Below are positions 9,366 to 17,486 of a stretch of 64,000 nt of DNA, piece by piece. Numbering within the stretch: the stretch's first letter is position 1; every line of letters starts with the position of its first letter. The stretch is taken from the NCBI RefSeq assembly GCF_001297705.1, contig NZ_LIRF01000004.1, forward strand, positions 496,001 through 560,000, written 5' to 3'. The notes under the pieces are model-generated. The model worked only from the letters and a program-made list of their open reading frames with translations. It had not been told where the DNA came from and did no database searches. Both the position numbers and the translations under genes were made by a program. Source of the stretch: Chryseobacterium sp. ERMR1:04 (GTDB lineage: Bacteria > Bacteroidota > Bacteroidia > Flavobacteriales > Weeksellaceae).

Positions 9366-10262
9366 ATGTATATGTCTGATATTGGACGTTGGGGTGTCAT
9401 CGATGCTATGGCTGAGAAGTACAGAAGACACAGCCCTTATAATTATGCCGTTAACAACCCAATCATGTTTATTGATCCGGATGGTAATGAAACTGTTTAT
9501 TCAGGAGAAGCTGCACAACGAGCATTTACGGCTTACAAAGCTACCATGTCTATAAGTTCTGAATCTTCAGGAAGTAATTACTTTACAGGGCTTAGTTTTA
9601 ATGGATTTAATGATCCGCCTAACAAAGGTTTTCTAGAAAAAGCTATTGATTGGTTATTTGGTGGGAAGAAAGATTCTAAATCAACCAAAGCTAATATGTA
9701 CGGTCCGTTAATAGTAGGTCAAGTAATTTATGATTGTGTTGCGATTGGGAGTGGCGGAACTACTATAGCTGGTGTACTTAGTAAGGGGCTTTTGGGATTA
9801 CCTTTAATTTTAAATGGGGATAGTTCTCATGCTCGTGGTTATGATATACCTCTTACGGGTACAACTGATGAAACTACTAGACCTGAATCTGAAAATTTAT
9901 ATTTATATAGAAATATGAGAAGTGTAAACGGTATACCTATGGTTGGAGAAGGTTTAGATAAACTAGGGTTAAGAGATAAAGATGTTAATTTTCTTTCTAA
10001 TTCTACCATGATAACGCCTCTTTTCTCAAATGGTTTGTCTGTTACTGTTGGTTACGGAAATACAATACCATCAGATGTTCCTGATACTCATAAAAAACAA
10101 ATTCTATTTAGAATACCAGCAAGCTCATTGGTATCTTATGGCTTGATTGGAACACCTGTCCCTAATACTTCAAATCCCTTTTATGGACAAATACGACCTG
10201 CAATTCCTATGAATGTAGGAACATTTAGAGCATTAATTCAAACCACTGCCCCAGCTTGGTAA
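9366..10262 (+). CDS. Orphan RHS core fragment with unrecognised toxin tip (cassette C)
   Basis: The frame is open from about 9312 and enters the RHS core at [18 protein letters not shown]. The ATG at 9366 is internal to the core ([18 protein letters not shown] ... FIDPDGN), with no ribosome binding site. The tip (about residues 40-298) differs from all other tips here. It has a hydrophobic segment near residues 118-150 and then a probably globular domain with LYLYRNMR, a Ser/Thr-rich middle and [10 protein letters not shown]. The YR element followed by beta-rich sequence recalls ADP-ribosyltransferase-type tips, but no complete R-S-E triad could be assigned, so the activity is left open. The partner gene is acidic and soluble, which suggests a cytoplasmic target. 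Confidence 0.7.
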   Translation: MYMSDIGRWGVIDAMAEKYRRHSPYNYAVNNPIMFIDPDGNETVYSGEAAQRAFTAYKATMSISSESSGSNYFTGLSFNGFNDPPNKGFLEKAIDWLFGGKKDSKSTKANMYGPLIVGQVIYDCVAIGSGGTTIAGVLSKGLLGLPLILNGDSSHARGYDIPLTGTTDETTRPESENLYLYRNMRSVNGIPMVGEGLDKLGLRDKDVNFLSNSTMITPLFSNGLSVTVGYGNTIPSDVPDTHKKQILFRIPASSLVSYGLIGTPVPNTSNPFYGQIRPAIPMNVGTFRALIQTTAPAW

Positions 10263-10279
10263 CCTGTAAAATAAATTAT

Positions 10280-10645
10280 ATGGAAGAAAGAGACGTAATT
10301 ATAAAACAGATTCAAGAAAAATTAGAAATTGAACTAAGACCAGAAAATATTTCCAAGATGACCTTGAATGAATATAGAGATTTTATTATTTCAATGTTTA
10401 AGTATATAAATTCATATAAAGATAAATATCTTTTAACATCCTTAGACTTTAGGGAATTTGCAAATGATTTTATATTTAATTATGAAGATGATGGTTATGA
10501 AGATAATTGTGGCGAACGAATAAGATTTTTTATGGATGAATTAGCGATTTTATATACTTATCATCCACCATTTTTTTGGGATTCTAACTTTGAGGATTTC
10601 AAATATAAAATGAAAAGACATGTCACGAAAGGTAATGGTTTATAA
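10280..10645 (+). CDS. Putative soluble immunity protein for cassette C
   Basis: A 121-residue acidic protein without signal peptide or membrane segment, starting 17 bases after the toxin stop. The frame extends upstream to a TTG at 10256, but the ATG at 10280 (MEERDVIIKQIQ) is preferred because it avoids overlapping the toxin. It is largely helical with many Asp/Glu, typical of cytoplasmic immunity proteins that cover a toxin active site. The family was not recognised; the assignment rests on position. Confidence 0.6.
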   Translation: MEERDVIIKQIQEKLEIELRPENISKMTLNEYRDFIISMFKYINSYKDKYLLTSLDFREFANDFIFNYEDDGYEDNCGERIRFFMDELAILYTYHPPFFWDSNFEDFKYKMKRHVTKGNGL

Positions 10646-10768
10646 AAATAGTAAAGAATTTATAGGTAATTTTCCAGATGTGTTGGTATCCAATATTTGG
10701 AGTTGCTACCTTTTTTAGGACAAAAAACTTATACTTCTTATACTGTCTGAAGTAAGAAGATGTTATTC

Positions 10769-10802
10769 AAAATTAGGGTATTGGTTTCAATACCCTAATT
10801 TT
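10769..10802 (+). terminator. Perfect 15-bp hairpin after cassette C
   Basis: 10769-10783 pairs exactly with 10788-10802 around a 4-base loop. It ends 5 bases before the start of the cassette D core repeat, so it marks the cassette boundary. Confidence 0.8.
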
Positions 10803-10807
10803 ACATT

Positions 10808-11244
10808 GTAAGTTTTGCAAAAAAAAGCGCAGGCGTTCTTGAGGTTACCGATACCAATAACTTTTACCCCTTTGGATTAAACCATATCGGTGCTGCTAAA
10901 AGTAATTTAGGAGGGTATTTTAATTATAAATACAACGGGAAAGAATTACAGGAAAATGGCATGTATGATTATGGTGCAAGGATGTATATGCCCGATTTGG
11001 GAAGATGGGGCGTTGTAGATGCATTTTCTGAAAAGATGAGAAGGTTCTCTCCGTACAATTATGCATTTAATAACCCTGTTAGTTTTATAGATCCCGATGG
11101 AAATGCACCCTACAATCCAAGAGATATGTATGGTGAGCATTCTGCTTTTAACGGAGAATATGACCCGAATGCAACTTTATCCGGTTCTTCAGGAAGTGGT
11201 AGTTTCGGTAATTATTTTGCAAATAGTGATGGAGGCGGTGGAGA
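10808..11244 (+). repeat. RHS core repeat of cassette D
   Basis: Nearly identical to 5790-6225 of the expressed RHS gene and to the corresponding part of cassette E. It begins exactly at GTAAGTTTTGCAAAAA, the same left junction as cassette G at 17102, and D and G share a base change there (AAAAAAAGC instead of AAAAACAGC). It ends in the Gly/Asn-rich linker just before the tip. It could act as homology for tip exchange. Confidence 0.85.
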
Positions 11245-11713
11245 CGCTGAGGGAGAAAATAAAGAAGGAAAAGATACTACTACACCTCAGGGAAATCTTT
11301 CATTTAGCAGTAAAATGGGAATTAGGTTTCTTCAATCCTACTTTTCAGGTGGAAATTCTGTCGATTATTTATTTTTATTTGTGAATCAATTAAAAAAAGC
11401 TGCATTTAGTGATCCAGTAAATGATAAAGCAAGTTTTGACAACTATAAAAAAATAATTACAATAGAATCAATTTCTGATATAATGGGGCGATTATTGATA
11501 GCTGGAAATACTAAACCTGATGAAGAGGTAAGGTTTAAAGAAACCAATAGTTTTCTATATAATGCCAAATCCAATGGTTTTGAAATATTAATAAGTTCAA
11601 GAAATCTATCAAGTGTACTTGAATATGCTTTTACGATAGGGCATGAATTAACACATTTTATTTTGGACAAGATTTTTATGATACAATTAGATCAAATAAA
11701 AATAATAAAATGA
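10961..11713 (+). pseudogene. Orphan RHS core with metalloprotease-like tip, frameshifted (cassette D, N-terminal part)
   Basis: RHS core ([17 protein letters not shown] ... FIDPDGN), then the linker, then a tip with the zinc-binding motif HELTH at about residues 228-232 in the context TIGHELTHFIL. The core frame is open from 10808, before the first ATG. Just after HELTH, near 11660-11664, one base appears to be missing: the other frame continues sensibly (GQDFYDTIRSNK) into the 11710-11940 reading frame, while this frame ends after a short unrelated tail. The intact tip would be an HExxH metallopeptidase whose third ligand lies in the downstream part. As read, the toxin is split; a T-run sequencing error is an alternative. 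Confidence 0.7.
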
Positions 11714-11940
11714 GTAGAGATGCATTTGGCTATTTTAATGAATATATATCTTATTCTTGGGAATCAAGAATGGGTAACCAAAGAATATCTGACGCATGGA
11801 GCTATACATATAGTAAACATGGAGCTGATAATATACCTGCTCTTTTTCGCTATCCTCAAAATGCAATTAACCAAGTAAAACAAAACTTAGGCCCATTAAT
11901 CAATGCATATACTAAATTTTATAATAACTTGAAAAAATGA
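11710..11940 (+). pseudogene. C-terminal part of the cassette D metalloprotease-like tip
   Basis: A 76-residue frame that continues the cassette D tip after the presumed one-base deletion. It contains SRDAFGYFNEYISYSWE, a helix with Glu residues at the place where the third zinc ligand is expected downstream of HExxH. Joining the two parts gives an uninterrupted domain. On its own it has no signal peptide, and its ATG is probably internal. Its stop overlaps the start of the immunity gene (ATGA), the normal toxin-immunity junction. Confidence 0.6.
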
Positions 11941-12653
11941 TTTTAAAAATGAAAAAAATATTATTAATGCTATGTTTTAGTACATTATATAACTCACAAA
12001 TTAAATTTCATTTTTTTGTCCAAAAAAAGATAAGTAGTGGAAATTATTTATTAAAATTAACAATTATTAATGAAACAAATGATTTTTATGCATTACCACT
12101 TGATAAAAGTGGTTTTAAAGCTTATTATTTATCAGAATACTGTGAAGAACGCAATAATATAGATACTTCTTATAGATATTTCTCTCCAACTATAATGATA
12201 AAAGAAACTTCTAAAAATGAATTATTAGAGGCTTCAAGCCGAATGCTTGATATCGTTGATGATCAAAGATATAGTTATATGGAAAAAGTAGAACTTAATA
12301 AAAAAGAAAGAGAAAAGGTAATTTTCAATTGGATGTATAAGAATAATATTGATGATATATTGAGTGCAAAGAGAAATTTTTATTTGATGAATAATTTGTT
12401 ATTGCTTAAACCAAAAGAGAATATCAGTTATAACATAGAATTAGATATCAACGAAATTTTGCGTTCTGATCTATCGACGACTTATGATTACTATATCTTG
12501 GGGTTTAATAATTATTCGCTCTCACTAGATATGTGTATTAACAAAAATATTTATTTAGATTTAACTAAAAGTCAAAAGATCAAATTAAAAAAATATAAAC
12601 TATTTAGTGGACTTATAAAAAGTAATTATTTTTCTTTTGAAGCATACAAATAA
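11937..12653 (+). CDS. Putative periplasmic immunity protein for cassette D
   Basis: A 238-residue protein overlapping the toxin end by ATGA at 11937. An alternative start at 11949 (MKKILLMLCFSTLYNSQ) gives a clean signal peptide and is perhaps the true one. The mature part is Asn/Lys-rich with alternating strands and no recognised motif. An exported immunity protein implies that the metalloprotease tip acts in the periplasm or outside the cell. Cassette E pairs another HExxH tip with another exported protein, which supports the idea. The family was not recognised. Confidence 0.6.
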   Translation: MILKMKKILLMLCFSTLYNSQIKFHFFVQKKISSGNYLLKLTIINETNDFYALPLDKSGFKAYYLSEYCEERNNIDTSYRYFSPTIMIKETSKNELLEASSRMLDIVDDQRYSYMEKVELNKKEREKVIFNWMYKNNIDDILSAKRNFYLMNNLLLLKPKENISYNIELDINEILRSDLSTTYDYYILGFNNYSLSLDMCINKNIYLDLTKSQKIKLKKYKLFSGLIKSNYFSFEAYK

Positions 12654-12727
12654 TAAAGAGTTATGGAAGTAGATAATGTCCCAACATTCGTGATTAAATA
12701 GATTTAAATCATTATCCATTGAAATTT

Positions 12728-12761
12728 AAAAACAAGAATAGGTAATCCTATTCTTGTTTTT
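12728..12761 (+). terminator. Intrinsic terminator after cassette D
   Basis: A 15-bp perfect stem (AAAAACAAGAATAGG with its complement) and a 4-base loop run straight into a T tract. Confidence 0.88.
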
Positions 12762-12792
12762 TTTGTCAATAAAAGTATAATCCTGAATAATA

Positions 12793-14080
12793 TATACCAA
12801 TATTGCAGGAGGGAAATACAATGGAAACATTGCTGAAGTAGACTGGAAAAATTCATCTGAAGATGTATTGAAAAGATATACCTACTCTTATGATAATCTC
12901 AACAGGCTAACAGATGCCATCTATTCAGAGCCTAATGCTACCACACCGTTTAATAATTATTTTAACGAAAGGCTGTCGTATGATCTCAACGGAAATATTG
13001 CGACTTTAAAAAGAAACGCTTCGCCCATTAGAGGAACTACTTCAACATTGGTGGATGATCTGGTGTATCAATACACAGGAAACCGTTTAGACAGAGTGAT
13101 CGAGAATGCATTAAATGACACCGGTTACGAAGGTGGAAATAATTTCATTGACTATGATCTCAATGGAAATATGACCAATATGAAAGATAAAGGGATCCAA
13201 TCTATTGGTTACAACTATCTGGATGTACCGAATTCGTATTCAATCACTCAGAATAATCTTTTCGGGACCCCTGTAAGCTTTGGTTTAAATTATTTGTACA
13301 GAGCCGATGGTACCAAACTTCGTAAAACATACAGCAGTGGAGGTGGAAAAGGATCTTCTACAACAAAAATTGTAACAGATTACATAGACGGTTTTCAATA
13401 CAGCTTTAATGAGACCACAGGTCCTTGTTTATGGTGCAGAACAGAGGTTGCCTATGAGCAGCAGGCTTTTAAAACGTTTGACCCGCCTGTTACCACACAA
13501 TGGACTCTTGATTTAGTCCCAACTGCAGAAGGATTTTACAGTTTTACTGAAAACCGCTATATTTACCAGTATCAAGACCACTTAGGAAATACAAGGGTAA
13601 GTTTTGCAAAAAACAGCGCAGGCGTTCTTGAAGTTACCGATACCAATAACTTTTACCCCTTTGGATTAAACCATATCGGAGCTGCTAAAAGTAATTTAGG
13701 AGGGTATTTTAATTATAAATACAACGGTAAAGAATTACAGGAAAGTGGCATGTATGATTATGGAGCAAGATTGTATATGCCGGATCTCGGAAGATGGGGC
13801 GTGGTAGATGCATTGGCGGAACAGATGAGAAGATTCTCGCCTTACAATTATGCATTTAATAACCCTGTTAGTTTCATAGATCCTGATGGAAATGCACCTT
13901 ACAATCCAAGAGATATCTATGGGGAACATTCTGCTTTTAATGGTGATTATAATTCCAATTCAACTTTATCCGGTTCTTCAGGAATGGGTGCTGCTGGTAA
14001 TTATATTGCAAATAGTACAGGTGGTGGTGGAGAAGCAAATGAGTGGAAAAATTGGGGAGATCATTCGGGCGACAGTGGTG
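12793..14080 (+). repeat. Long RHS core repeat of cassette E
   Basis: About 1.2 kb nearly identical to the expressed RHS gene from 4986 onward, beginning at TATACCAATATTGCAGGAGG and continuing through the core and into the linker GGAAAAATTGGGGAGATCAT. This is the longest homology block in the array and the best substrate for exchange with the expressed gene. Confidence 0.9.
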
Positions 14081-14682
14081 GAAGTCCAACTTTCCAATTT
14101 CCAAAAGGTAAAGAAGAATATTATAAAAAGAATTATCCTGCTTTTTATGATTTTGTAATGACTGATTTGCCAAAAATGGTTGCTGACAACAATTTCATGA
14201 AGGTATTAAGTACTTTAAGTGGATTTTCTATGGAGGAACTCACTAAAATGTTTAAGAGTGATACAAATTATGGATTAATTGCCCATAATACACTTGGATA
14301 TTCAAATGCAGATTATCCACATGCAGAGGATAAATCTTTCCCTATTAACTTAGTAAGAGTAAATAATGAAGTATTAGACTGGTTTGAATCAGCAAATCGT
14401 GACACTAAAACTTTAGAAGGTATCAAAAATTTATTCTACATGACTACTTTAATTGGTCATGAGGTTAATCATTGGGGAGAAGCAACTGGGGGAAGAGTGC
14501 CATTTTCAAAAACAGGATTAGGTTCTATGGGCTATAATGATGCAGGTGACTATTTTGAAAATAAACTTTTAAATGATACTTATAAAAGAGGAATAGGTAA
14601 TGCTGGTTCTTCTTCACCAGGTATTGATGCTTATGTAAAGAAAAACTTTAATGTATTGTATAATATTTTTAATAAAAAATAA
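12868..14682 (+). CDS. Orphan RHS core with intact HExxH metalloprotease-like tip (cassette E)
   Basis: The frame is open from 12787 and contains the last third of the RHS repeats, the full core and a complete tip. The upstream limit used here is a TTG inside the repeat region, since no credible start, ribosome binding site or signal peptide exists. The tip (about residues 385-604) has HEVNH at about residues 531-535 in TLIGHEVNHWGEATGG and a downstream DYFENK that could give the third zinc ligand. The reading frame is intact, unlike cassettes D and F. It is probably silent until joined to an RHS front end by recombination. Confidence 0.8.
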   Translation: MKRYTYSYDNLNRLTDAIYSEPNATTPFNNYFNERLSYDLNGNIATLKRNASPIRGTTSTLVDDLVYQYTGNRLDRVIENALNDTGYEGGNNFIDYDLNGNMTNMKDKGIQSIGYNYLDVPNSYSITQNNLFGTPVSFGLNYLYRADGTKLRKTYSSGGGKGSSTTKIVTDYIDGFQYSFNETTGPCLWCRTEVAYEQQAFKTFDPPVTTQWTLDLVPTAEGFYSFTENRYIYQYQDHLGNTRVSFAKNSAGVLEVTDTNNFYPFGLNHIGAAKSNLGGYFNYKYNGKELQESGMYDYGARLYMPDLGRWGVVDALAEQMRRFSPYNYAFNNPVSFIDPDGNAPYNPRDIYGEHSAFNGDYNSNSTLSGSSGMGAAGNYIANSTGGGGEANEWKNWGDHSGDSGGSPTFQFPKGKEEYYKKNYPAFYDFVMTDLPKMVADNNFMKVLSTLSGFSMEELTKMFKSDTNYGLIAHNTLGYSNADYPHAEDKSFPINLVRVNNEVLDWFESANRDTKTLEGIKNLFYMTTLIGHEVNHWGEATGGRVPFSKTGLGSMGYNDAGDYFENKLLNDTYKRGIGNAGSSSPGIDAYVKKNFNVLYNIFNKK

Positions 14683-15098
14683 TGAAAAATTTTGTTTTGT
14701 TAATATTAATTTTTACTATTGTTTCAACTCGTTTAGTGAAAGCTCAAACTAGTGATCTTAATAGTTTTTTCAATGATCATGTTACGTTTTATTCATTAGG
14801 AAATTTTATAGAGAACAATGAAATTTTCATATATGATAAGACTAAAAAAATCAATCCCAACGAATTAAAATATGAGTATGATCAAAATTCAATTTTAAAA
14901 AAAATAAATATTGTTCATAATATTCCTAATGTGAAAAATTATTTATTATTATCAGATTATATAATTAACGAAAATCTCGCAGTTATTTCTTTTGCTACTT
15001 CTAATCGCAAAAAGTATATTATATATACTTTGAAACGCAAAAATAGTGATGATAAATGGTGGAACATTTTAAGTATATACAAAGGTTCAATGAATTAG
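14682..15098 (+). CDS. Putative periplasmic immunity protein for cassette E
   Basis: A 138-residue protein whose ATG shares one base with the toxin stop (TAATG). Signal peptide of about 22 residues ending near VKAQ. The mature part is about 115 residues with alternating strands and no known motif. Tight coupling to the toxin and export to the periplasm fit an immunity protein against an extracytoplasmic protease. Confidence 0.62.
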   Translation: MKNFVLLILIFTIVSTRLVKAQTSDLNSFFNDHVTFYSLGNFIENNEIFIYDKTKKINPNELKYEYDQNSILKKINIVHNIPNVKNYLLLSDYIINENLAVISFATSNRKKYIIYTLKRKNSDDKWWNILSIYKGSMN

Positions 15099-15171
15099 TA
15101 AAATATTTTAAATCTAGTCACAGAATCAATTCAATCAAATAGTTTATTGAAAATCAAGAATATTAAATTTT

Positions 15172-15203
15172 AAAACCAGAGTAGAATAACCTACCCTGGT
15201 TTA
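15172..15203 (+). terminator. Hairpin terminator after cassette E
   Basis: AAACCAGAGTAG pairs with CTACCCTGGTTT (one mismatch) around a short loop and is followed by TATTTTTAT. Confidence 0.7.
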
Positions 15204-15483
15204 TTTTTATCGAAAAAAACATATTCAAATGATTGATAATAGTTGCTGAATTCTAGAGTTAGCATTAGAAAAAAAGAGAATAGTAAGTATATAGCTATAC
15301 AGAACATTTAGGAAATGTACGCGTAAGCTACACCAATGACGGTTCCGGAGCTGCGATCATTGAAGAAAACAACTATTATCCGTTTGGATTAAAACATGAA
15401 GGCTATAAAATCCTGCTTATAATTACGGTTACAATGGCAAAGAACTTCAGAAAGAAAGCGGCTACAGTGATTTTGGTGCCAGA

Positions 15484-15906
15484 ATGTATATGTCTGATCT
15501 TGGTAGATGGGGTGTTGTAGATGCGCTTGCAGAAAAGATGAGGAGATTTTCACCCTATAATTATGCGTTTAATAATCCGATCAGATTTACAGATCCTGAT
15601 GGGAATAGTCCAAGAGATACATATGGTGAACATTCTGCATTTAATGGTGATTATGATCCTAATTCAACGTTGTCTGGATCCAACGGAATGGGGTCTGCCG
15701 GTAATTATTTTGCAAATAGTACAGGTGGTGGTGGAAATGCTGGTGGAGAAACTTACTATGGGCAAGAGGCTTATAATGTATTGCAGAGTTATTTAAATCC
15801 ACAAAGTAATTTTGACCAGTTTGATTTTACTCAATATGGGGGAAAATATAATGATGAAGAACCTGTGAATTTCTTTGGAAAAACTGGAGAAGATGCACCG
15901 TTTTAA
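15484..15906 (+). pseudogene. Orphan RHS core fragment, interrupted (cassette F, first part)
   Basis: RHS core sequence starts about 15296 (YTEHLGNVRVSY ... [13 protein letters not shown]). It changes frame at the A run 15407-15410, where one A seems to be missing between GYK and [14 protein letters not shown]. The core then continues through [18 protein letters not shown] and FTDPDGN into the shared linker. The frame ends at a TAA at 15904 (EDAPF, stop), but the same frame carries on at once into the 15922-16377 domain. The cassette therefore has both a frameshift and an in-frame stop. This core is more diverged from the expressed gene than those of D, E and G. Confidence 0.65.
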
Positions 15907-15921
15907 AAAAAGTTTCAAGAA

Positions 15922-16377
15922 ATGTATGATATTTTTAAAGGTACAGCAGGGGATGGTGTTTTTAGAGCATTTGGACATGGAGGTATTGGTTCAATATGGG
16001 ATGGTGAACGTGAGATCCATAATGCAAAAGGATTCAATGATATTATGGGGCAACGAAATAATAATTGGAAAAATGTGGATAAAATTAAAGATGCAATTTT
16101 AATTTTATATGTTTGTCATACAGGAACAGATGTTATTATTGATCAAAAGACTTATAAATCTTTTGGTTCCAAAGTGTCAAAAGCACATCCTAACCTTACA
16201 GTTATTGCTTTTGATGAATATGTAACTTATGATAATTCTATAAAAGGGATGAAAAATATAAATAAGGGACAAAATAAAGGAGATGGTCTCGGATCAATTA
16301 TTTTTTATAGAAATGGTGAAGTTTTAAAAAGGCAAGCATATTCAGAATTTCTTAAAAAATATCCTAATTTTCAATAA
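15922..16377 (+). pseudogene. Caspase-like (His/Cys) toxin tip of cassette F
   Basis: A 151-residue frame continuous with the cassette F core except for one TAA. It shows a His in AFGHGGIG (residue 19) and a Cys in LILYVCHTGTD (residue 65), each after a hydrophobic strand. This order and spacing match clan CD cysteine peptidases (C80/CHAT/caspase-like), where the dyad is H-G followed by a hydrophobic strand and C-x-(S/T)-G. Peptidase activity is inferred from this pattern only. The ATG is probably not a real start. The lipoprotein gene after it is the likely immunity partner. Confidence 0.55.
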
Positions 16378-16395
16378 ATAAAAAAAGATAAGACT

Positions 16396-16884
16396 ATGAA
16401 AAAAGTAGCATTATTTCTAATAATATTTTCATTATTTAACTGTAATAAAGTTGATAAACAAATAAAGATAATTATAGATAAAGATAGTATTACAACAGGT
16501 AATATTAAAAAAATAGATTTTCCTGATAAGAAATTACATGAGGATCTTGATAAAGCAATCTTGGAAGGAGATACTCTTTTATACCAAAAATGTTACAAGA
16601 AATATGTAACTAATGGACACGATAAAGAGTTTTTATATTATGCTATTCTCATGGCTGAAAAAAATAATTACAAAAAAGCATATTTTGATATATCTAGAAT
16701 CTTAGCATTAAGAACCGACAATCCTTTAAGTGTAAAGTATAAATATTCAAGTACTTTGGGAACATATTCATTTTTGAAGGCATATGAGATGGGAGATGAA
16801 GGTGCAAAAGAAGGAGTGAAATATATGTATATTGAAGAAAATAAACCAATTCCAAAATCTTCATCAATCTACTGTAATAAATAA
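16396..16884 (+). CDS. Putative lipoprotein immunity protein for cassette F
   Basis: A 162-residue protein with a short signal peptide and a Cys at residue 16 (FSLFNC), a plausible lipobox. The mature part is helical with a repeat-like pattern (YYAILMAEKNNYKKAYFD ... SFLKAYEMGDEGAKEG), similar in style to TPR/Sel1 helices. It follows the toxin tip by 18 bases. An envelope location suggests the tip acts outside the cytoplasm. The family is not named with confidence. Confidence 0.6.
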   Translation: MKKVALFLIIFSLFNCNKVDKQIKIIIDKDSITTGNIKKIDFPDKKLHEDLDKAILEGDTLLYQKCYKKYVTNGHDKEFLYYAILMAEKNNYKKAYFDISRILALRTDNPLSVKYKYSSTLGTYSFLKAYEMGDEGAKEGVKYMYIEENKPIPKSSSIYCNK

Positions 16885-16970
16885 AATGGATAATGTTCCA
16901 AAGTTAGTGACGAGAACATTCCCAAACACTAACTCATTGAAATTCAAATAAAACTTCAACCTATAAATCT

Positions 16971-17005
16971 AAAAATCAGAGTAAAAATTATCTACTCTGA
17001 TTTTT
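16971..17005 (+). terminator. Intrinsic terminator after cassette F
   Basis: A 13-bp stem (AAAAATCAGAGTA and complement) with a 9-base loop and a run of nine T. Confidence 0.88.
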
Positions 17006-17254
17006 TTTTGTCTAAAAAAACATATTTAAATGATTGAGGATCATAACAAGTGTTTTAGAGTTAGTGATAGAAAAATTTAAAAATAATAATTATATTTAGT
17101 CGTAAGTTTTGCAAAAAAAAGCGCAGGCGTTCTTGAGGTTACCGATACCAATAACTTTTACCCCTTTGGATTAAACCATATCGGAGCTGCTAAAAGTAAT
17201 TTAGGAGGGTATTTTAATTATAAATACAACGGGAAAGAATTACAGGAAAGTGGC

Positions 17255-17479
17255 ATGTACGATTATGGAGCGAGATTGTATATGCCGGATCTTGGAAGAT
17301 GGGGCGTTGTAGATGCGTTAGCGGAACAGATGAGAAGGTTCTCGCCTTGGATATGCAAATACAATTTTACTTTGATAAGTTTAACCAGATTCACATTTAA
17401 GATAAAAAAATCTCTATACTCTATTTATTTCATTTTCAAACCTAATAAAAAAGCTCAATTCCGAAGAATTAAGCTTTAA
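17255..17479 (+). pseudogene. Truncated RHS core remnant without a tip (cassette G)
   Basis: The core repeat runs from 17102 to about 17348 and is nearly identical to the expressed RHS gene, with the same left junction and base change as cassette D. It breaks off at MRRFSP; the residues after that (WICKYNFTL onward) are unrelated to any RHS sequence. The PDGN motif, toxin tip and immunity gene are absent. This is the dead end of the array, probably left by a deletion or by loss of the tip in recombination. Confidence 0.75.
17450..17477. terminator. Bidirectional terminator between the RHS array and the AraC-type regulator
   Basis: AAAGCTCAATTC pairs with GAATTAAGCTTT (one wobble) around CGAA. 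It lies between convergent genes, with an A run on one side and a T-rich flank on the other strand. Confidence 0.7.
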
Positions 17480-17486
17480 AAAATAT

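Noticed and set aside
7528..17348. CRISPR array
   Set aside because: The repeats here are long, coding or leader-type, and irregularly spaced. No short regularly spaced repeats occur anywhere in the window.
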